Counted from the stretch's first letter, positions 22,627 through 33,561 are shown. The stretch is DNA of 64,000 bases from Atkinsonella hypoxylon (GCA_000729835.1 JFHB01000050.1:62001-126000), one strand, 5' to 3'. Translations and numbers: made by a program. Notes: generated by a model not told the origin, from the sequence alone.

Positions 22627-22710
22627 TGCTCCCGGCAGGGCTTGAACCTGCGGCCTCCGCATCACTAATGTTTATTAGTACGAAGCTCTAACCAACTGAG
22701 CTACGGAAGC
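22627..22710 (-). tRNA. tRNA-Ile (anticodon AAU) with a 10-nt intron
   Basis: The reverse strand folds as a complete tRNA. The acceptor stem is GCTTCCG/CGGGAGC (one T-G pair) with discriminator A, the D arm GCTC/GAGC with AGTTGGTTA, the anticodon stem TCGTA/TGCGG, and the T arm GCAGG-TTCAAGC-CCTGC. Between the anticodon stems are 17 nt: a 7-nt loop plus a 10-nt intron after position 37. CTAAT in the loop pairs exactly with ATTAG in the intron, the usual pre-tRNA arrangement for the splicing endonuclease. The anticodon is AAT (decodes AUU, and AUC/AUA after inosine modification). No CCA is encoded, as expected for a nuclear tRNA. Confidence 0.93.
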
Positions 22711-22927
22711 TTCCCATGTTGACATCGACCCCCTCTTTTAATTTCATTTCTCAAGGCTACCAAAATCAAGCAGGGGGGGGAATAAAGGTCAAAACACAAT
22801 TTTCAACTTACACATACTCCGTGCAAGTGACGAATCTCAACCGACAAGACATTTTTCTTGTTTCTCATATCGCTTTAAGAACATTAATCCAGCATTTGGG
22901 GCGGCACTCGACAAGATAGCGACAATC

Positions 22928-23173
22928 CTAGGGATCCAATTCTGTCTTCTTTAGCATCTTGTGCACCGCTGAGTTAAGTTGAAGAATTTCCCCTGTCGTG
23001 GTAATGCTCCTGGCGAATTGAATCATTGGAAACTGCTTTCGGGCTTGAATCTTGGGACAGAGCAAACAAATATCATGCACACGATAACGCTGGCGTGAAG
23101 GGGGAACAGAAATATTCTCGATGATCGAAGAATCACACGATGATAACAGCCGCCCGAGGCTAACATCTTGCAA
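22928..23173 (-). pseudogene. Possible fragment of an unknown gene
   Basis: An 81-codon open frame without an ATG start (it opens at a TTG). Its composition looks protein-like (segments QRYRVHDICLLCPKIQARK and MIQFARSITTTGEILQLN), but I recognise no family. It sits between a tRNA and a transposon-like inverted repeat. It may be the remnant of a host or element-borne gene; chance is possible. Confidence 0.3.
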
Positions 23174-23229
23174 TCAGCTATTAAATCGACGGTCTGCACG
23201 GGGCGTTGCCGCTCACGCAGCGGTGTAGA

Positions 23230-23600
23230 TTATCTCTTTGATGCCCATAAGGCTCAACCTCCGTACCGATCCACTAATTCGAGTCAATTAAAATGGCTTC
23301 ATTTAAAGATACATCCCTTATTATACTGATTTAGGTAATTAAAACGCACTTGCATTAATTAAGGGCATCGTTTGTTGTCTTATTGAGCACCGTACATACG
23401 ATTCCTCGTCTGCCCGATTTTGCAGCCTTGGGCTAGTCTATTATTGCCAGTACTAGCTCTCAATGCGTTACGTAGAGTTTTAGCGTGAAATCTTTTTTGC
23501 AAGCTACGAAAAATCACTCGAAGTTGCTCCACTAAGTTATAAGTGAAGAGGAAAAGTAGATCGGCACGGAGGTGTCTCCTTATGGGCATCAAAGAGATAA
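23230..23600. mobile_element. 371-bp element with about 45-bp inverted terminal repeats
   Basis: The ends are inverted copies. 23 bp match perfectly (TTATCTCTTTGATGCCCATA and three more bases at the left end; complement at 23578-23600), then an imperfect stretch, then ACCTCCGT(A/G)CCGATC matching 14 of 15. The interior is unique and AT-rich. A 70-residue ORF (23380-23592, -) runs through it without a transposase motif. No clear target duplication was found. The best reading is a non-autonomous DNA transposon (MITE). Confidence 0.7.
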
Positions 23601-23795
23601 GAGTCTGGGCTAAACTCCCTTTAAACTATATTATATGTTGGGAGGACCAAGGGACAGGGCGGGTTGTTGCGATATATTCTTCTTGTTTTTATTTGATTCT
23701 ATCTAATCCTAGCTAGGGGAGGCCGGTTATATACCCGTTAGATCCGCGGATGCCTGAGGCACCGTGAGGGGTAACGCCGAGGTATTCCGGGTGTA

Positions 23796-23900
23796 CAGTA
23801 AATCTCAGGTCCAGCCTATGTGTGCATTGGTCCAGAGCGGAGCCAGAGCGGGTGTAGATTTAGGCAGAATAGCATATGCTAATTATACAGTATTAATTTC
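23796..23900. mobile_element. Left end of a TIR transposon family, 3'-truncated copy
   Basis: It begins, right after a TA, with CAGTAAATCTCAGGTCCA, the inverse of the sequence that ends the copy near 59418-59435. The word TAGGCAGAATAGCATATGC at 23861-23879 recurs exactly at 58865-58883, and both are followed closely by a TAATTATA(C/T)AGT(A/G)TTAATTT block. A CAGT start after TA is typical of Fot1/pogo-type elements. No matching right end was found here, so this copy looks truncated. Confidence 0.65.
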
Positions 23901-24879
23901 TAAGCAAGAGATCTAGAGTCTATAGAGCGCGCATTTCTATAGCACTATAGCCTAGATATTAGTACACTATACTACTAGATATTCGTGTATATACTACTAA
24001 ATATAAAAATGCTTAATTCGCACTACTGGAATCCCAGGTATTCCGACATTATATTATCTAGTTCTGCAACTCAGAGTCATGGCGTCGTTGCAATACGGAC
24101 CGTAAATGGTTTTTTTACAGAAATGAAACACATGACCATGGCAGGTTAGGGCTCAATTGTATCGTAATTAAAACAGATGGCCCGTCTGACTGCTCGATCC
24201 CAGCCCGTGGTGCAGTTCACCAGGTTGCTTGCTGATTGCCCAATCGGGTAAAATTGGTAGGTCCATCATGTCGCTAGAATGATTTCCCATTGGCTAAAAC
24301 TTGCTGCACTTAGGATCACTTGCCTCTACGGATAACTACTCCGTAGGCCAGTTAAGAAAAAAATTGCATCTTTAGAGAGTACTACTTCTGATAGCAAGCA
24401 ATAAATAGCAAAATCGAACCAATTAGAGACCGGAGCCTAGATTTTGTTAGGCTTGCGCTTACGCCCCGAGCTTTATTTGATTAGGTGTCCTGCAGTCTGG
24501 TTGTTTCGCACTAACAAACTTTGAGATGTGTCTTGGCAAGGCAACACTGGAAAAAAAACGCTTTAGGTCCGCTCTGCGTCTGTTCCATCAACGGGCTATT
24601 CAGGCACAATGGGAGCAAGCACAACTCTGTCCGTTACCGTCTGCCGGAAATTACTGCGCTGTCTCGAAGCACCGGACTAGCTCGGCTAGTGCACACTGTA
24701 CATGCTTATACCGTCTCACGTATGGTAGTTGACGTGAGCTAAGAGGACGAGCACTATTTGCCTAAGCAAGGTACTCACATGCGTGTTTATTAGAACATAA
24801 GAACCAATTCGACAGCAGTAGTCTTTACTCTGAATTTCATCTGGCTTCAACTTTGAAGCATAAATGTTTTATATACACA

Positions 24880-25759
24880 ATGACCCTCAGGACTATTCTT
24901 GTCATCGCTGGCTCTATGGCCTCCATGGTCATGGGGGCGGCTATGAAGATCGGTGGATGTGGTACGCCTGAGCCTACTAAGGAACAGATTGCCATTGCCA
25001 GAGAAATGGCTCTCCATGATTCCAGGAACTTGACCAGCGAGTCCACTGATCTCGCCATTCATGTTCCTGTTCATGTTCATATTGTCTCTCAGTTAAAGGT
25101 TGAGAGGCCTGCCATGGTCAGCTCCTTCACCGATATCTGAACTATTCAACCACGAGCATACGGAACACTTACACAAAAAAATGCAGGATAGGAAAATATA
25201 CAAGTTGATCAATGACATGAACAGGGGTTACAGAAGGATGGGTTTCAAGTTCACCCTGTCTCAATTCGACTTCACCGTGAACGCGGACTGGGCCACCAGC
25301 ACTACGAACGAGGTGGCCATGAAGAGAAAGCTTTACCAGGGTGACCGAAAAAGCCTTAACCTCTACTACGTCGACACTCTTTATATACCCAATGGTGGAT
25401 ATTTCGACGGCGTGTGCAGCTACCCCATGAATTACGGTAGCCGCGCTTTGTTAGTCCTAGATGGCTGTATAATCGAGCGTGATTATATGGACAACGGCCA
25501 AACTACCATCCACGAGGTCGGCCACTGGCTGGGTCTCTTGCACCCCTTCGTGGGCGGCTGCAATGGCAATAATGACTTCGTCGCAGACACTCCTGCCTGC
25601 CTGAAGACCTGGAGCTGCAATGAGAGGACCAATTCCTGCCCCCAACTGCCTGGCAATGATCCCGTCCACAACTTCATGACGTACGGGGCCTGCCGCCGGG
25701 AGTTCACTGCTGGCCAGCGTATACGTGCTCACAGCCAGTATCAGATGTTCCGCGCGTAA
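24880..25759 (+). CDS. Secreted zinc metalloprotease, peptidase family M43 (MEP1-like)
   Basis: Two exons, 24880..25098 and 25187..25759, 263 residues; the 88-bp intron is phase 0 with a GTTGAG donor and a GCAG acceptor. The protein starts with a signal peptide (MTLRTILVIAGSMASMVMGA). The catalytic zinc motif HEVGHWLGLLH (H182, E183, H186, H192) and the Met-turn segment HNFMTYGACR place it in M43B (pappalysin-like, cytophagalysin) peptidases. FKFTLSQFDFTVNADW and the YIPNGGYFDGVCSYP segment are also typical. Cysteines in CNGNNDFVADTPAC and CNERTNSC should form disulphides. These are secreted endopeptidases, and insect- and plant-associated fungi often have several copies. The length is slightly short for the family (about 270-300) because of a short N-terminal extension. 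The frame is intact. Confidence 0.88.
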
Positions 25760-26631
25760 AGATTTGCCGAGAGTGGGCACTGACAGCGAGATGTTTCTGA
25801 GACGAGAGCCATGATGATGAGACAGAAACGAAACAGTGTATATATTACACAGAAGTAGCTGTTGTTGATGATCACCGAAAGGTTAGTTTAGATGTGTGGA
25901 ATAAGAAAGCGCGAAACTTCACAATCAAATACTTGACACCGTTTGGTGGCTCCGACGTTCGACTCCCGTCGGTTTGAGGTGCTGTGCTTGATTGCTAGGG
26001 AAATTTTTGATGGTGATGTTCAGGCACTCTAAACTTCAAAAACTGATAAATAAATTCAAATTCGGCGGATTCGTTGCGATACCGAACGAGACCGGGGTGG
26101 TTATATCGTAAAACATACTAAAACAGTGTTTTCAATTTTCAGCAGAGGTTGCCGTTGGTGACATTGACGTTGCAAGAAGCAGAGACGAACAAGTAGAAAC
26201 TAGAGGGTGGCGAACGGCGTTTCTTGTGCAGGGTAGGGCTCTATCTATTGCTGCCTTGTTACTAAGGCACCGCAGGCTCTCTCGTCAGTCCTGCGGGCGG
26301 GATAACTATGAGTGCAGTCTCGCGGGCCGCTCCTGACTTTAAGGACATTTTTTTTTTTTTGCGTGCTCTGCAGGTTCGCAACTTCCATCGCACGCGCGTT
26401 TCATCTCACACAAACAACCCGCAAGACGAGCATCACTTTGCCTGGCGCAAAGTTGCATCTTGCACATTCTTCTTCAGTAAAAGAAAATAGTTGATCTATT
26501 TTCTATCCCAAGCAGACCCGCTGTCGAACTGTGGCCCCACCATCGAAACGATTTAGATCGCCTTTTCTTATACTCACCTCCACCTCTACTTTGTATCTGA
26601 GGTAGGACTCATCCTCTAGACGAGCTGAACA
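25760..26631. other. Intergenic region upstream of eIF4E
   Basis: An 872-bp stretch with the 3' region of the protease and the eIF4E promoter. It contains a T-tract at 26348-26360 and a hairpin-forming CGACG/CGTCG near 25947. The hairpin resembles a T arm but has the wrong loop length, so no tRNA is called. Confidence 0.4.
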
Positions 26632-27533
26632 ATGGCTGCCGCCGTGACTGAAAACCTCAATATGAGCCAACAAGTGGACTTGTCGACAATCCCTATTTCC
26701 CCTTATGGGAAGAGTGAGGGCACTGACGCCAAGGACAGCGACAAGCCTGTCACTGTTTTCCACGATAAGGACAATTTCAACGTCAAGCACCCTCTCCAGA
26801 ACAAATGGACCCTGTGGTTTACCAAGCCACCGAGTGGAAAGGTGAGGGATGCAGCCATAATCTTCACTTTCAGATGCCCAATGGAGAACTAACTCGTGCG
26901 ATAGGGCGATAACTGGAATGACCTACTGAAAGAAGTCATCACTTTCGATTCCGTGGAGGAGTTCTGGGGCGTCTACGTAAGTTGGTTCTCTGCTGTTTTC
27001 TTTTGTGGTACTTTTATTGTGAATATATGTCTAATGATTAGTAGAACAACGTTGCTCCTGTCTCTGAACTCGCCTTGAAGTCCGACTATCACCTGTTCAA
27101 GGCTGGCGTGCGACCCGAGTGGGAGGATCCCCAAAACAAACACGGTGGTAAATGGTCCTACCAGTACAAGGACAAGCGAAGCGTCGACGTCGACCGCCTC
27201 TGGTTACAGGTCATGATGGGCGCTATTGGCGAGACCCTGGAGGAGGAAGAAGACGGCGAAGTCATGGGAGTCGTTGTCAACGTCCGTAAAGGCTTTTACC
27301 GTATCGGTGTCTGGACCCAAACGACTGGCAAGCACGTTCCTGGTCGCGGTGACGGTGATGTTGCTGGCGGCAAGGGCCGCAGCGTCGAGAAAGGGAAGGA
27401 TATTCTCATGTCTATTGGACGACGTTTCAAGGAGGTCCTTGAGCTTCCCGGCAACGAACAAGTCGAGTTTTCTGGCCATACTGATAGTGCACAATCTGGA
27501 AGCACGAGGGCCAAGGCCAAGTATACGGTATAA
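26632..27533 (+). CDS. eIF4E: Translation initiation factor eIF4E (mRNA cap-binding)
   Basis: Three exons, 26632..26841, 26905..26976 and 27045..27533, 256 residues; both introns (63 and 68 bp) are phase 0. Spliced, the order is HPLQNKWTLWFTKPPSGK, then GDNWNDLLKEVITFDSVEEF, then WGVYNNVAPVSEL and the SDYHLFKAGVRPEWEDPQN block. WLQVMMGAIGE (dorsal surface for eIF4G/4E-BP) and the conserved RKGFYRIGVWT region follow. The cap-stacking tryptophans (W in FKAGVRPEWED and the one in the VEEFW segment) and the Glu after the former are present. It binds the m7G cap and recruits eIF4G in the cytoplasm. The N-terminal ~45 residues and the Gly/Ser-rich C-terminus are variable in the family. The ATG fits the family length. 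Confidence 0.93.
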
Positions 27534-28084
27534 AGGAGATGCGTGTGGCAAGGAGAGACTCATGCCACTGATGGCCGATGAAGAGAGACGGGAACTGACA
27601 ACACAGTATCTGCTGATGCATCTCTTGGCCCCGTTATGCTCATTTTTCTTGGAATTCGAATGGTCTTGATGATTGACGAGGATCATCAGTATGGGTCTGT
27701 ATTGGTGTGCTGGGTATATATCAAGCATCTTGTGCAGGTGCTTCATTATTAGCGGTGATGATCTGTTCTCTCAGGGAAAGCTCATACCGTGCTTTACCTA
27801 TAAAACCGTGTTTGTTTGCACGGTGGCGTTATGCAAGGAAGCTCCGTAATGATTTTTCTCGGATGCGCAGTCTCTTGAGAGGCTTGCTACGAACTCTGGC
27901 TCGGACTGGCTGTACAATAATAGACTTCCGTCACCTAGCCAGTGTTTCTAATATATGAATACGTGCTTTTCATACAGTGTACATGCCTTGTGTTGTCTGA
28001 GCCTTTTGACAATATTTACGGTAAGTTGTGATTAACATCACAAGCCCTTGAACCCTTCAATGTAGAGGAAAATATTCCCGTTAC
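27534..28084. other. Convergent 3' intergenic region
   Basis: A 551-bp stretch between the ends of eIF4E (+) and the CoA-synthetase gene (-). No gene or RNA recognised. Confidence 0.4.
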
Positions 28085-30156
28085 TCACATCTCGTCCCCG
28101 CTATGTTCATCCGCGAAGATGTGCGTAACAAGTTCCTTTTTATTGATCTTCCCCATGGCATTCCGCGGAATATGGTCCACAACCTTCATGACCTGCGGGA
28201 TCTTGTAATTAGCAAGCCTGCTTTTCAAGGCTCGTCGCATATCAAGCGATGTCCATTTCTGAACGACATCCTTGTTGAGTATGACGACGGCTCCGACCTT
28301 CTGGCCCCATTTTCCGCTGGGGACAGCCACGACAGCAGCTTCCGAGACTTCCGGCAGGGAGAGGAGTTCGCGCTCGACTTCTAGGGCGGATACTTTCTCG
28401 CCGCCTGTCTTGATGATATCGGCTGTGAGACGGCCTTGGATGAAATAAAGGGGTCCCTTGGTCCACTCTTGGCTTTGGGAAGCGGATGGGACGACGCGAC
28501 GAACGGCCACGTCGCCTGTTTTGAACCATCGGCCTCGGTTATCCGGATCGGCGATGAACTCCTTGGACGTGGCTTCGGGATTGCGCCAGTATTCCTGGAA
28601 GATGGTTGGCCCGCGGAGCTGGATCTCGCCGGGGCGCTCACGGCCGCGGGAATCGACTTCTTGGCCGGGCGGGATGATTTCGCCGGTATCTACGTCCATG
28701 AGACGTGCCTGGACGGAGGGAAGGGGCCAGCCGACGCTGGCGTCGACGCGGTCGGAGAAGTCGAGGCCGCAGGAGAGCGCCATGCCGACTTCTGTCATGC
28801 CGTAGCGCTCCAGGAGGACGTTGCCGCAGGAGAGCTCGCGCCATGCTGATTTGACGGGGGTGGGAAGGGCGGCGGATCCGGATATGTTGAGGCGCATGTT
28901 CTGGGGGGAAATGGCGTCCCGGGCTGCTTCTTGGACATCCGGGGGCAGATTCTTGTGGCTTGATAGAAGGCGGGTGTAGACTGTGGGCACGACGGTGAAG
29001 AAGGTGACTTTGGGAGAAGGGGAGGTGACGGTGTTTGCGTGACCGTTTATGCTGTCTGCGCTGTTGGTAGGGAGATAGGGGGCTGCAAGTCGGTTCCACA
29101 CGGCGTCGGCGTTGAAGGGGAACATGAACTCGATGGAGGACCCGGCGAATAGAGGCGTGATGACGGCATTGACGGTGCCGTGGATGTGGTGTAGAGGGAG
29201 AACATGGAGGAGGTGGTCTGACGGAGTGTAGTTCCAGGCTTGGATGAGAGAACGGGATTGCGCTGTGAGGGCGGATTGAGGTATTAATACCCCTTTCTAC
29301 GAGGTGGAGGTCAGTATGGACTATATATAGCGGTGTGTATTTACAGAGATGGGCGTTTTCGGGAGACATACCGGCCTGTTTGTGGTTCCCGAAGTGTAGA
29401 GCATGAGAGCGGCTCTGCCCGGTTCAGAACCCTCTAGCGAAACGGCATCTCTTGTTGGCGTTGAACCGCCGACATGTTTGGGTAGTTCCAGATGCAGTGG
29501 CTTAGCCTGTAACTCAGTCTCGAGGACCTCTAGGGCCTTCGACGCGAACTTGGAAGATGACACCAGAAGCGAAGCTTCGCTGTGGTCCAGAATGTATTGC
29601 AGCTCTGGGGCTGGGAATGCAGGACACAGAGGAACTGCGATAGACCGTGCCGCAAGCACCGCAAGCAGAGTGACTGAGAAACAGTATTAGCATGTTTGAC
29701 AATGGCATGGAAAGGGTAGTTGCTCCAAGAGACGTTGCGCACGAGATTATGTCCGCGCCACGTACCAACATAGTCGTAGCTGTTTTCGACGAGGAAAGCT
29801 ATCCTCTCGCCCTGCAAGTCATTCTTCCTGCTAGCTTGAAGAAGCAGCGTTTTTACTCGGCGCACATCGTCCAAGAGCTCGCCGTATGTAAATCGTCGTC
29901 CTGATACCGAATGAATTACCGCAATTGACTCGGGTTCATGCTTTGCGATGGCCTCAAATATGGGCAGCCTCGGCAGCGACGTGGAATACATCCTGGAGGA
30001 GGCGAAACATGTACGCGACAAGGACGGGTGGAACAGAAGACTGCGGCGAGGAGTGACGGATCGATGCACTGAGGCATAGATGGAGGGAAGGACGGACGAG
30101 GGCGAAGTCGAGGTCAAAGTCCGGACAATGGGCGGAAGAGCACGGTGGAGCGTCAT
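28085..30156 (-). CDS. Acyl-CoA synthetase, malonyl-CoA synthetase (ACSF3)-like
   Basis: Three exons, complement(28085..29296, 29372..29673, 29766..30156), 634 residues; the introns are 75 bp (branch TACTGAC) and 92 bp. The N-terminus is Arg/Ser-rich (MTLHRALPPIVRTLTSTSPS), suggesting mitochondrial import; an internal ATG before YSTSLPRLP would give a non-mitochondrial form. ANL-superfamily motifs are present: the P-loop LYTSGTTNRPKGV assembled across an exon junction, LLHVLPLHHIHG, ERYGMTEVGMALS, FKTGDVAVR and the C-terminal NAMGKINKKEL lysine. The RYGMTEVGMALS context and overall layout match malonyl/methylmalonyl-CoA synthetases (ACSF3), which make malonyl-CoA from malonate and ATP. The P-loop has Asn where the family usually has Gly (SGTTG). 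Medium-chain or other acyl substrates cannot be excluded. Confidence 0.85.
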
Positions 30157-32915
30157 GGGCAAAAACCGGGCGTAACGAGAGGCGCCGACGAGTGGTGTTC
30201 GTTTAATCAATTCAGTCCGGCTGCATAGAGCGAACGACCAGACGCAACCAACATTCGATAGAGGAGAGGGATGACTAACTAGTTAGGGAGTGGACCAGTG
30301 CAGTCATTTGCCCCGTTCGTGGGGCAAATCTGCAGGGCATACAGATGGAGGCAAGCTCTGGGGTGCGGTTTGGGCTAGACGGCAATAGGGAGCATCAGGA
30401 TGCTGACAGAGGCTTTATGGACCGACGCAATGGTTTCCTGCTCTGCGACGCTGACTGCCTAGGTGCCTAGGTGCCTAGGGACCTGGTAAGATTAGGTACC
30501 TAGGTAGGTAGGTTTATCGGGTAAGATGGCAGACCTGCTGTCACGCCGTCGGCCTTGTCGGCCTTGGCTTCTGACAAAGAAGGCCCGTGTTGATACTACC
30601 TATCCAAAGACAATTTAGCTGGTCTTGGTGGGATCGTCTCCACGGGTAGCAAGCAGTTGGCCGTATTATTACTTCTCGTCTCACGCATATTCCGTTGCAT
30701 GTCAGTCAGGTATATCAATCAGTATCACAAAAAAGAAAACTTCGCCTTGCTTATTATGTGCATGCATCAAACTGATGATGGATCAACAGTGGATCCCGAG
30801 ACTATCTTACTCCGTCGGCAGTACCAATGGGGACAATTTATTTTATTAGTACGGCTAAGTAAGGCCAACACTGTGTAGTCAGTCCTGTGAACACGCAGCA
30901 TCGTCGTCGGGTTTGGAGCAGCGTGGCACAAAGAACCGACGGTAGTTAATAATGCTGCAAAAACGTCTCAGCAGACAAAACGGCCCACCGATGGGAGTTC
31001 CAGACCCCTGCGGGCTATTCACTGGCGGACTGGCTTGGCCTTGGCCTTCGGGGAAATGTCTGGCAATATATTAAACTTGACAGTTTCCGGCAGATCTAGT
31101 TGATCTGCAAATGAAAAAGGCGGCGAGGAAACAGCGGGCACGGGGTATAGGCAGCAGACAGGGAGGGAATGGGTCTGGCGAATAGTAGAGCAGCATTGAC
31201 ACACAATTTGCGGTCTACTCTAGTTACTTGTCTCGCTAGATCGGGTGTGACACGGCAGCATGGACAGATGAAAACCCGCAAAAACGTGAGATGACTGACT
31301 GGCTAGACTAAGCACTCGGCATCCGTGGATTTTGCGCGTAATATGGCACCGCGAGCCCAAAACACCGCATGTTGCGATCATAGACTCGTCAGACGCGGTC
31401 ATACACGCCAGACAGCAAGAGCGACCCTGGCCAGGCATTGGCATTTCTGTCCTTCGATTCCAGCCATAGTTACTAGGTACGGACAGGCACTACTAGCACT
31501 GATGCGGTGCTGGACCGCAACGCATGCGTTAGGTACCTTAGGAACCTCGTAGCCTAAACGCCTGGGCAGGCAGGCGCGGACAAAATTCGATCAATCAACT
31601 CGCAACTTGTTTGTTCCAACCTCTGCACGGGGTCGCCCTCATCTGCAGAGCAATATGCAACACTGTGCTCCCATCCACGTCGCTCCGTTCTGTCGGTACT
31701 CGGTAGCGGGCAAGGTCTCTCCAATTTAGACCTCTGGTTCTTCGGATGTCCTATTTCGTTTAGCTGGGTGCTAGATTCCGACATTGCGCCGCACCATCCC
31801 AGCTAGGCTTGGACCTGTACCAGCCCTGTCTGTATATATTAGTGCCAGGACCTGGGAACGTGTACGCAGCAAGGTTCCGGTCAGCAAAGTGGGTGTGGTC
31901 CCTTCTCTTCAATAGACAGGAGCCTAGAACAGCCATCGAAGGACTTGACCATGCAGCATTGACTTGTCGTTGCATGGCTGCTGATGCAGCGAATCAAGAT
32001 CACATTTCCTAGGACGAAAGCAGGCCTCACATCGTCAAGGCAATTTTCGCGTTACACAACGACAGAAGACTTCTTCCCCTCTTTCCCTCTTCCTCCCTGC
32101 TCCTCTTTTGCGGCTGCCGTTGCCTGTTGTCTCGTCCAAATGCTCTCGCCTTTTGTTGCTGGGTGTCTTGTACCAAGCATTCCCTGTGTCAGTCATGTTG
32201 TACTTTGTGACGGAGCGTGCTGTTATTCACCTTGCTCATTCTCGGCATCCCGTTTCGTCCTCGCCGTCCCTATTCTCGAGCTCTACCACCAGTTGTGCAT
32301 CTTACAGACGCCTTCATTTACCAGGGTCGTCCTGAGAAAAGTAGGCTAATGTATCGATGCTAATAATGAAGCAGCAATTCACAAAAAAAAAAAAGCAGCA
32401 AAACTATGTCCCACTGCAACCCCGAAAACGTGCCTGGCGGACGGACCCACAGCAGCTGCAGCAAGTGGCGGCCCCCGTCACCGCTGGATCGCTCAACGTT
32501 TGTCATTGGATACCGCCTCGCCCCCAAAACAGACTTGTGCCCATGCAAGCCGGTTATCTCTCACCGACTTGAAGACAATGAAGACGTAAGGAAAAAAAGC
32601 AAAAGGAAGTAGTGATATCAATTGCGTATGCTCATAGGCACGTCCATTGCTTCTTCCTCATAACTCATACGCCTCCGCTGCCTCCGTCTCACTAGCCTCT
32701 GAAGATTTAACTCTTCTTGTGCTCCTCATTCTTTTTCGACGGCCTTTAGTCACTTTACATAATCAGCCTTTGACTTAGTTGGAGAAAGCTTGTGTCGTGC
32801 GCGCGCGCATATAAATTCAAGGATCCTTTTCTAAAGACCAAAGCAATCGGCCAGCGGACGTTAAGCAAAACCTCTTCTCGTCCATTGCTAAACCAAACTT
32901 CAATTGTTGCCCCGC
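30157..32915. other. Divergent intergenic region, CoA synthetase / BolA
   Basis: A 2.8-kb stretch without a supportable gene. A CCTAGGTG-type repeat lies at 30457-30513. The last ~900 bp are pyrimidine-rich on the + strand (TTCTTCCCCTCTTTCCCTC near 32074), as in 5' leaders and promoters. The longest ORF (31984-32349, +) has no recognisable domain and is not called. Confidence 0.45.
30457..30513. repeat. CCTAGGTG / CCTAGGTAGG short repeats
   Basis: Three CCTAGGTG-type units in tandem, followed after a short gap by GGTACCTAGGTAGGTAGG. The words are partly palindromic (CCTAGG). Intergenic, about 300 bp upstream of the CoA synthetase start. Confidence 0.75.
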
Positions 32916-33561
32916 ATGTTGCGACGATACGCCTTGGGATTCTCAAATGTCGGAAGACAGCTCTCCACCATGACTTCTGCTACTCCTATGGAAGATGCGA
33001 TTCGTGCCAAGGTCGGTCTACTTGTTCCCCTGTGCAATTGATACCTTTCTGAAGATCTCGCCTTCAACCCATCGTGGCCGGCTAACCAACTCACCTTTAC
33101 ACAGATAACGGCTGCTTTTAATCCGCAGACGCTTGAAATCTACAACGATTCTCACTTGCACTCTCATCACAAAGCCATGCAGGGCAGCACATCCCAGGAG
33201 ACTCACTTTAGGTATGTACCTCCAGACCACATCTCAATGCCCCATTACTCTATCTTGGACCTTTTTTTTTCTTCTTCTTCTCTGCTGTCAGGGATGATTT
33301 TATTTCTTGTGTCTCTCATCTTACCAAACCATTCCTACCAGACTTGTCATCATATCGGAGGCCTTCAAGTCCAAAATGCAGCCCGCTCGCCACAGAATGG
33401 TCTATGCACTTCTGCGTGACGAGATGGCCCTTGAGGGCGGCATCCACGCTCTCCAGCTCAAGACGCTTACGCCCGAGGAAGAGAAGCGCCAGCGGAATAA
33501 GAAGGCTGCTGAAGCGGGGGCCAAAGCTGCGGAGGAAGAAACATTGCACACCGCCGCATGA
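32916..33561 (+). CDS. BolA-family protein (Fe-S/glutaredoxin partner)
   Basis: Three exons, 32916..33011, 33105..33211 and 33342..33561, 140 residues; the introns are 93 bp (GCTAAC branch) and 130 bp. Spliced, it carries the BolA fold: MEDAIRAKITAAFNPQTLEI, YNDSHLHSHHKAMQG, ETHFRLVIISEAFKSKMQ and ARHRMVYALLRDEM. The invariant His of the family (RHRMVY) and the DSHLHSHH loop, where BolA and glutaredoxin ligands lie, are present. The N-terminus MLRRYALGFSNVGRQLS looks like a mitochondrial presequence; a second ATG after it would give a cytosolic form. The length and sequence resemble yeast Bol1 and S. pombe Uvi31. The family works with monothiol glutaredoxins in iron-sulphur cluster delivery. 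The C-terminus is an Ala/Glu-rich helix. Confidence 0.9.

Larger units (their letters stand above)
22711..24879. other. AT-rich, repeat-laden interval between tRNA-Ile and the M43 protease
   Basis: Just over 2 kb, much of it AT-rich (especially 23880-24060), with no intact gene. It holds a possible gene fragment (22928-23173, -), a 371-bp inverted-repeat element (23230-23600), the left end of a TIR transposon (23796 onward) and an exact TACTCCGTA at 24337. The AT/TA-rich stretches would fit repeat-induced point mutation, but that needs a dinucleotide index calculation. Confidence 0.55.

Noticed and set aside
25940..25970. T-arm-like hairpin suggesting a second tRNA
   Set aside because: The loop length is wrong and there is no acceptor, D or anticodon arm.
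31984..32349. 121-codon ORF upstream of BolA
   Set aside because: Cys/Ser/Phe-rich translation of pyrimidine-rich promoter DNA; no domain or start context.
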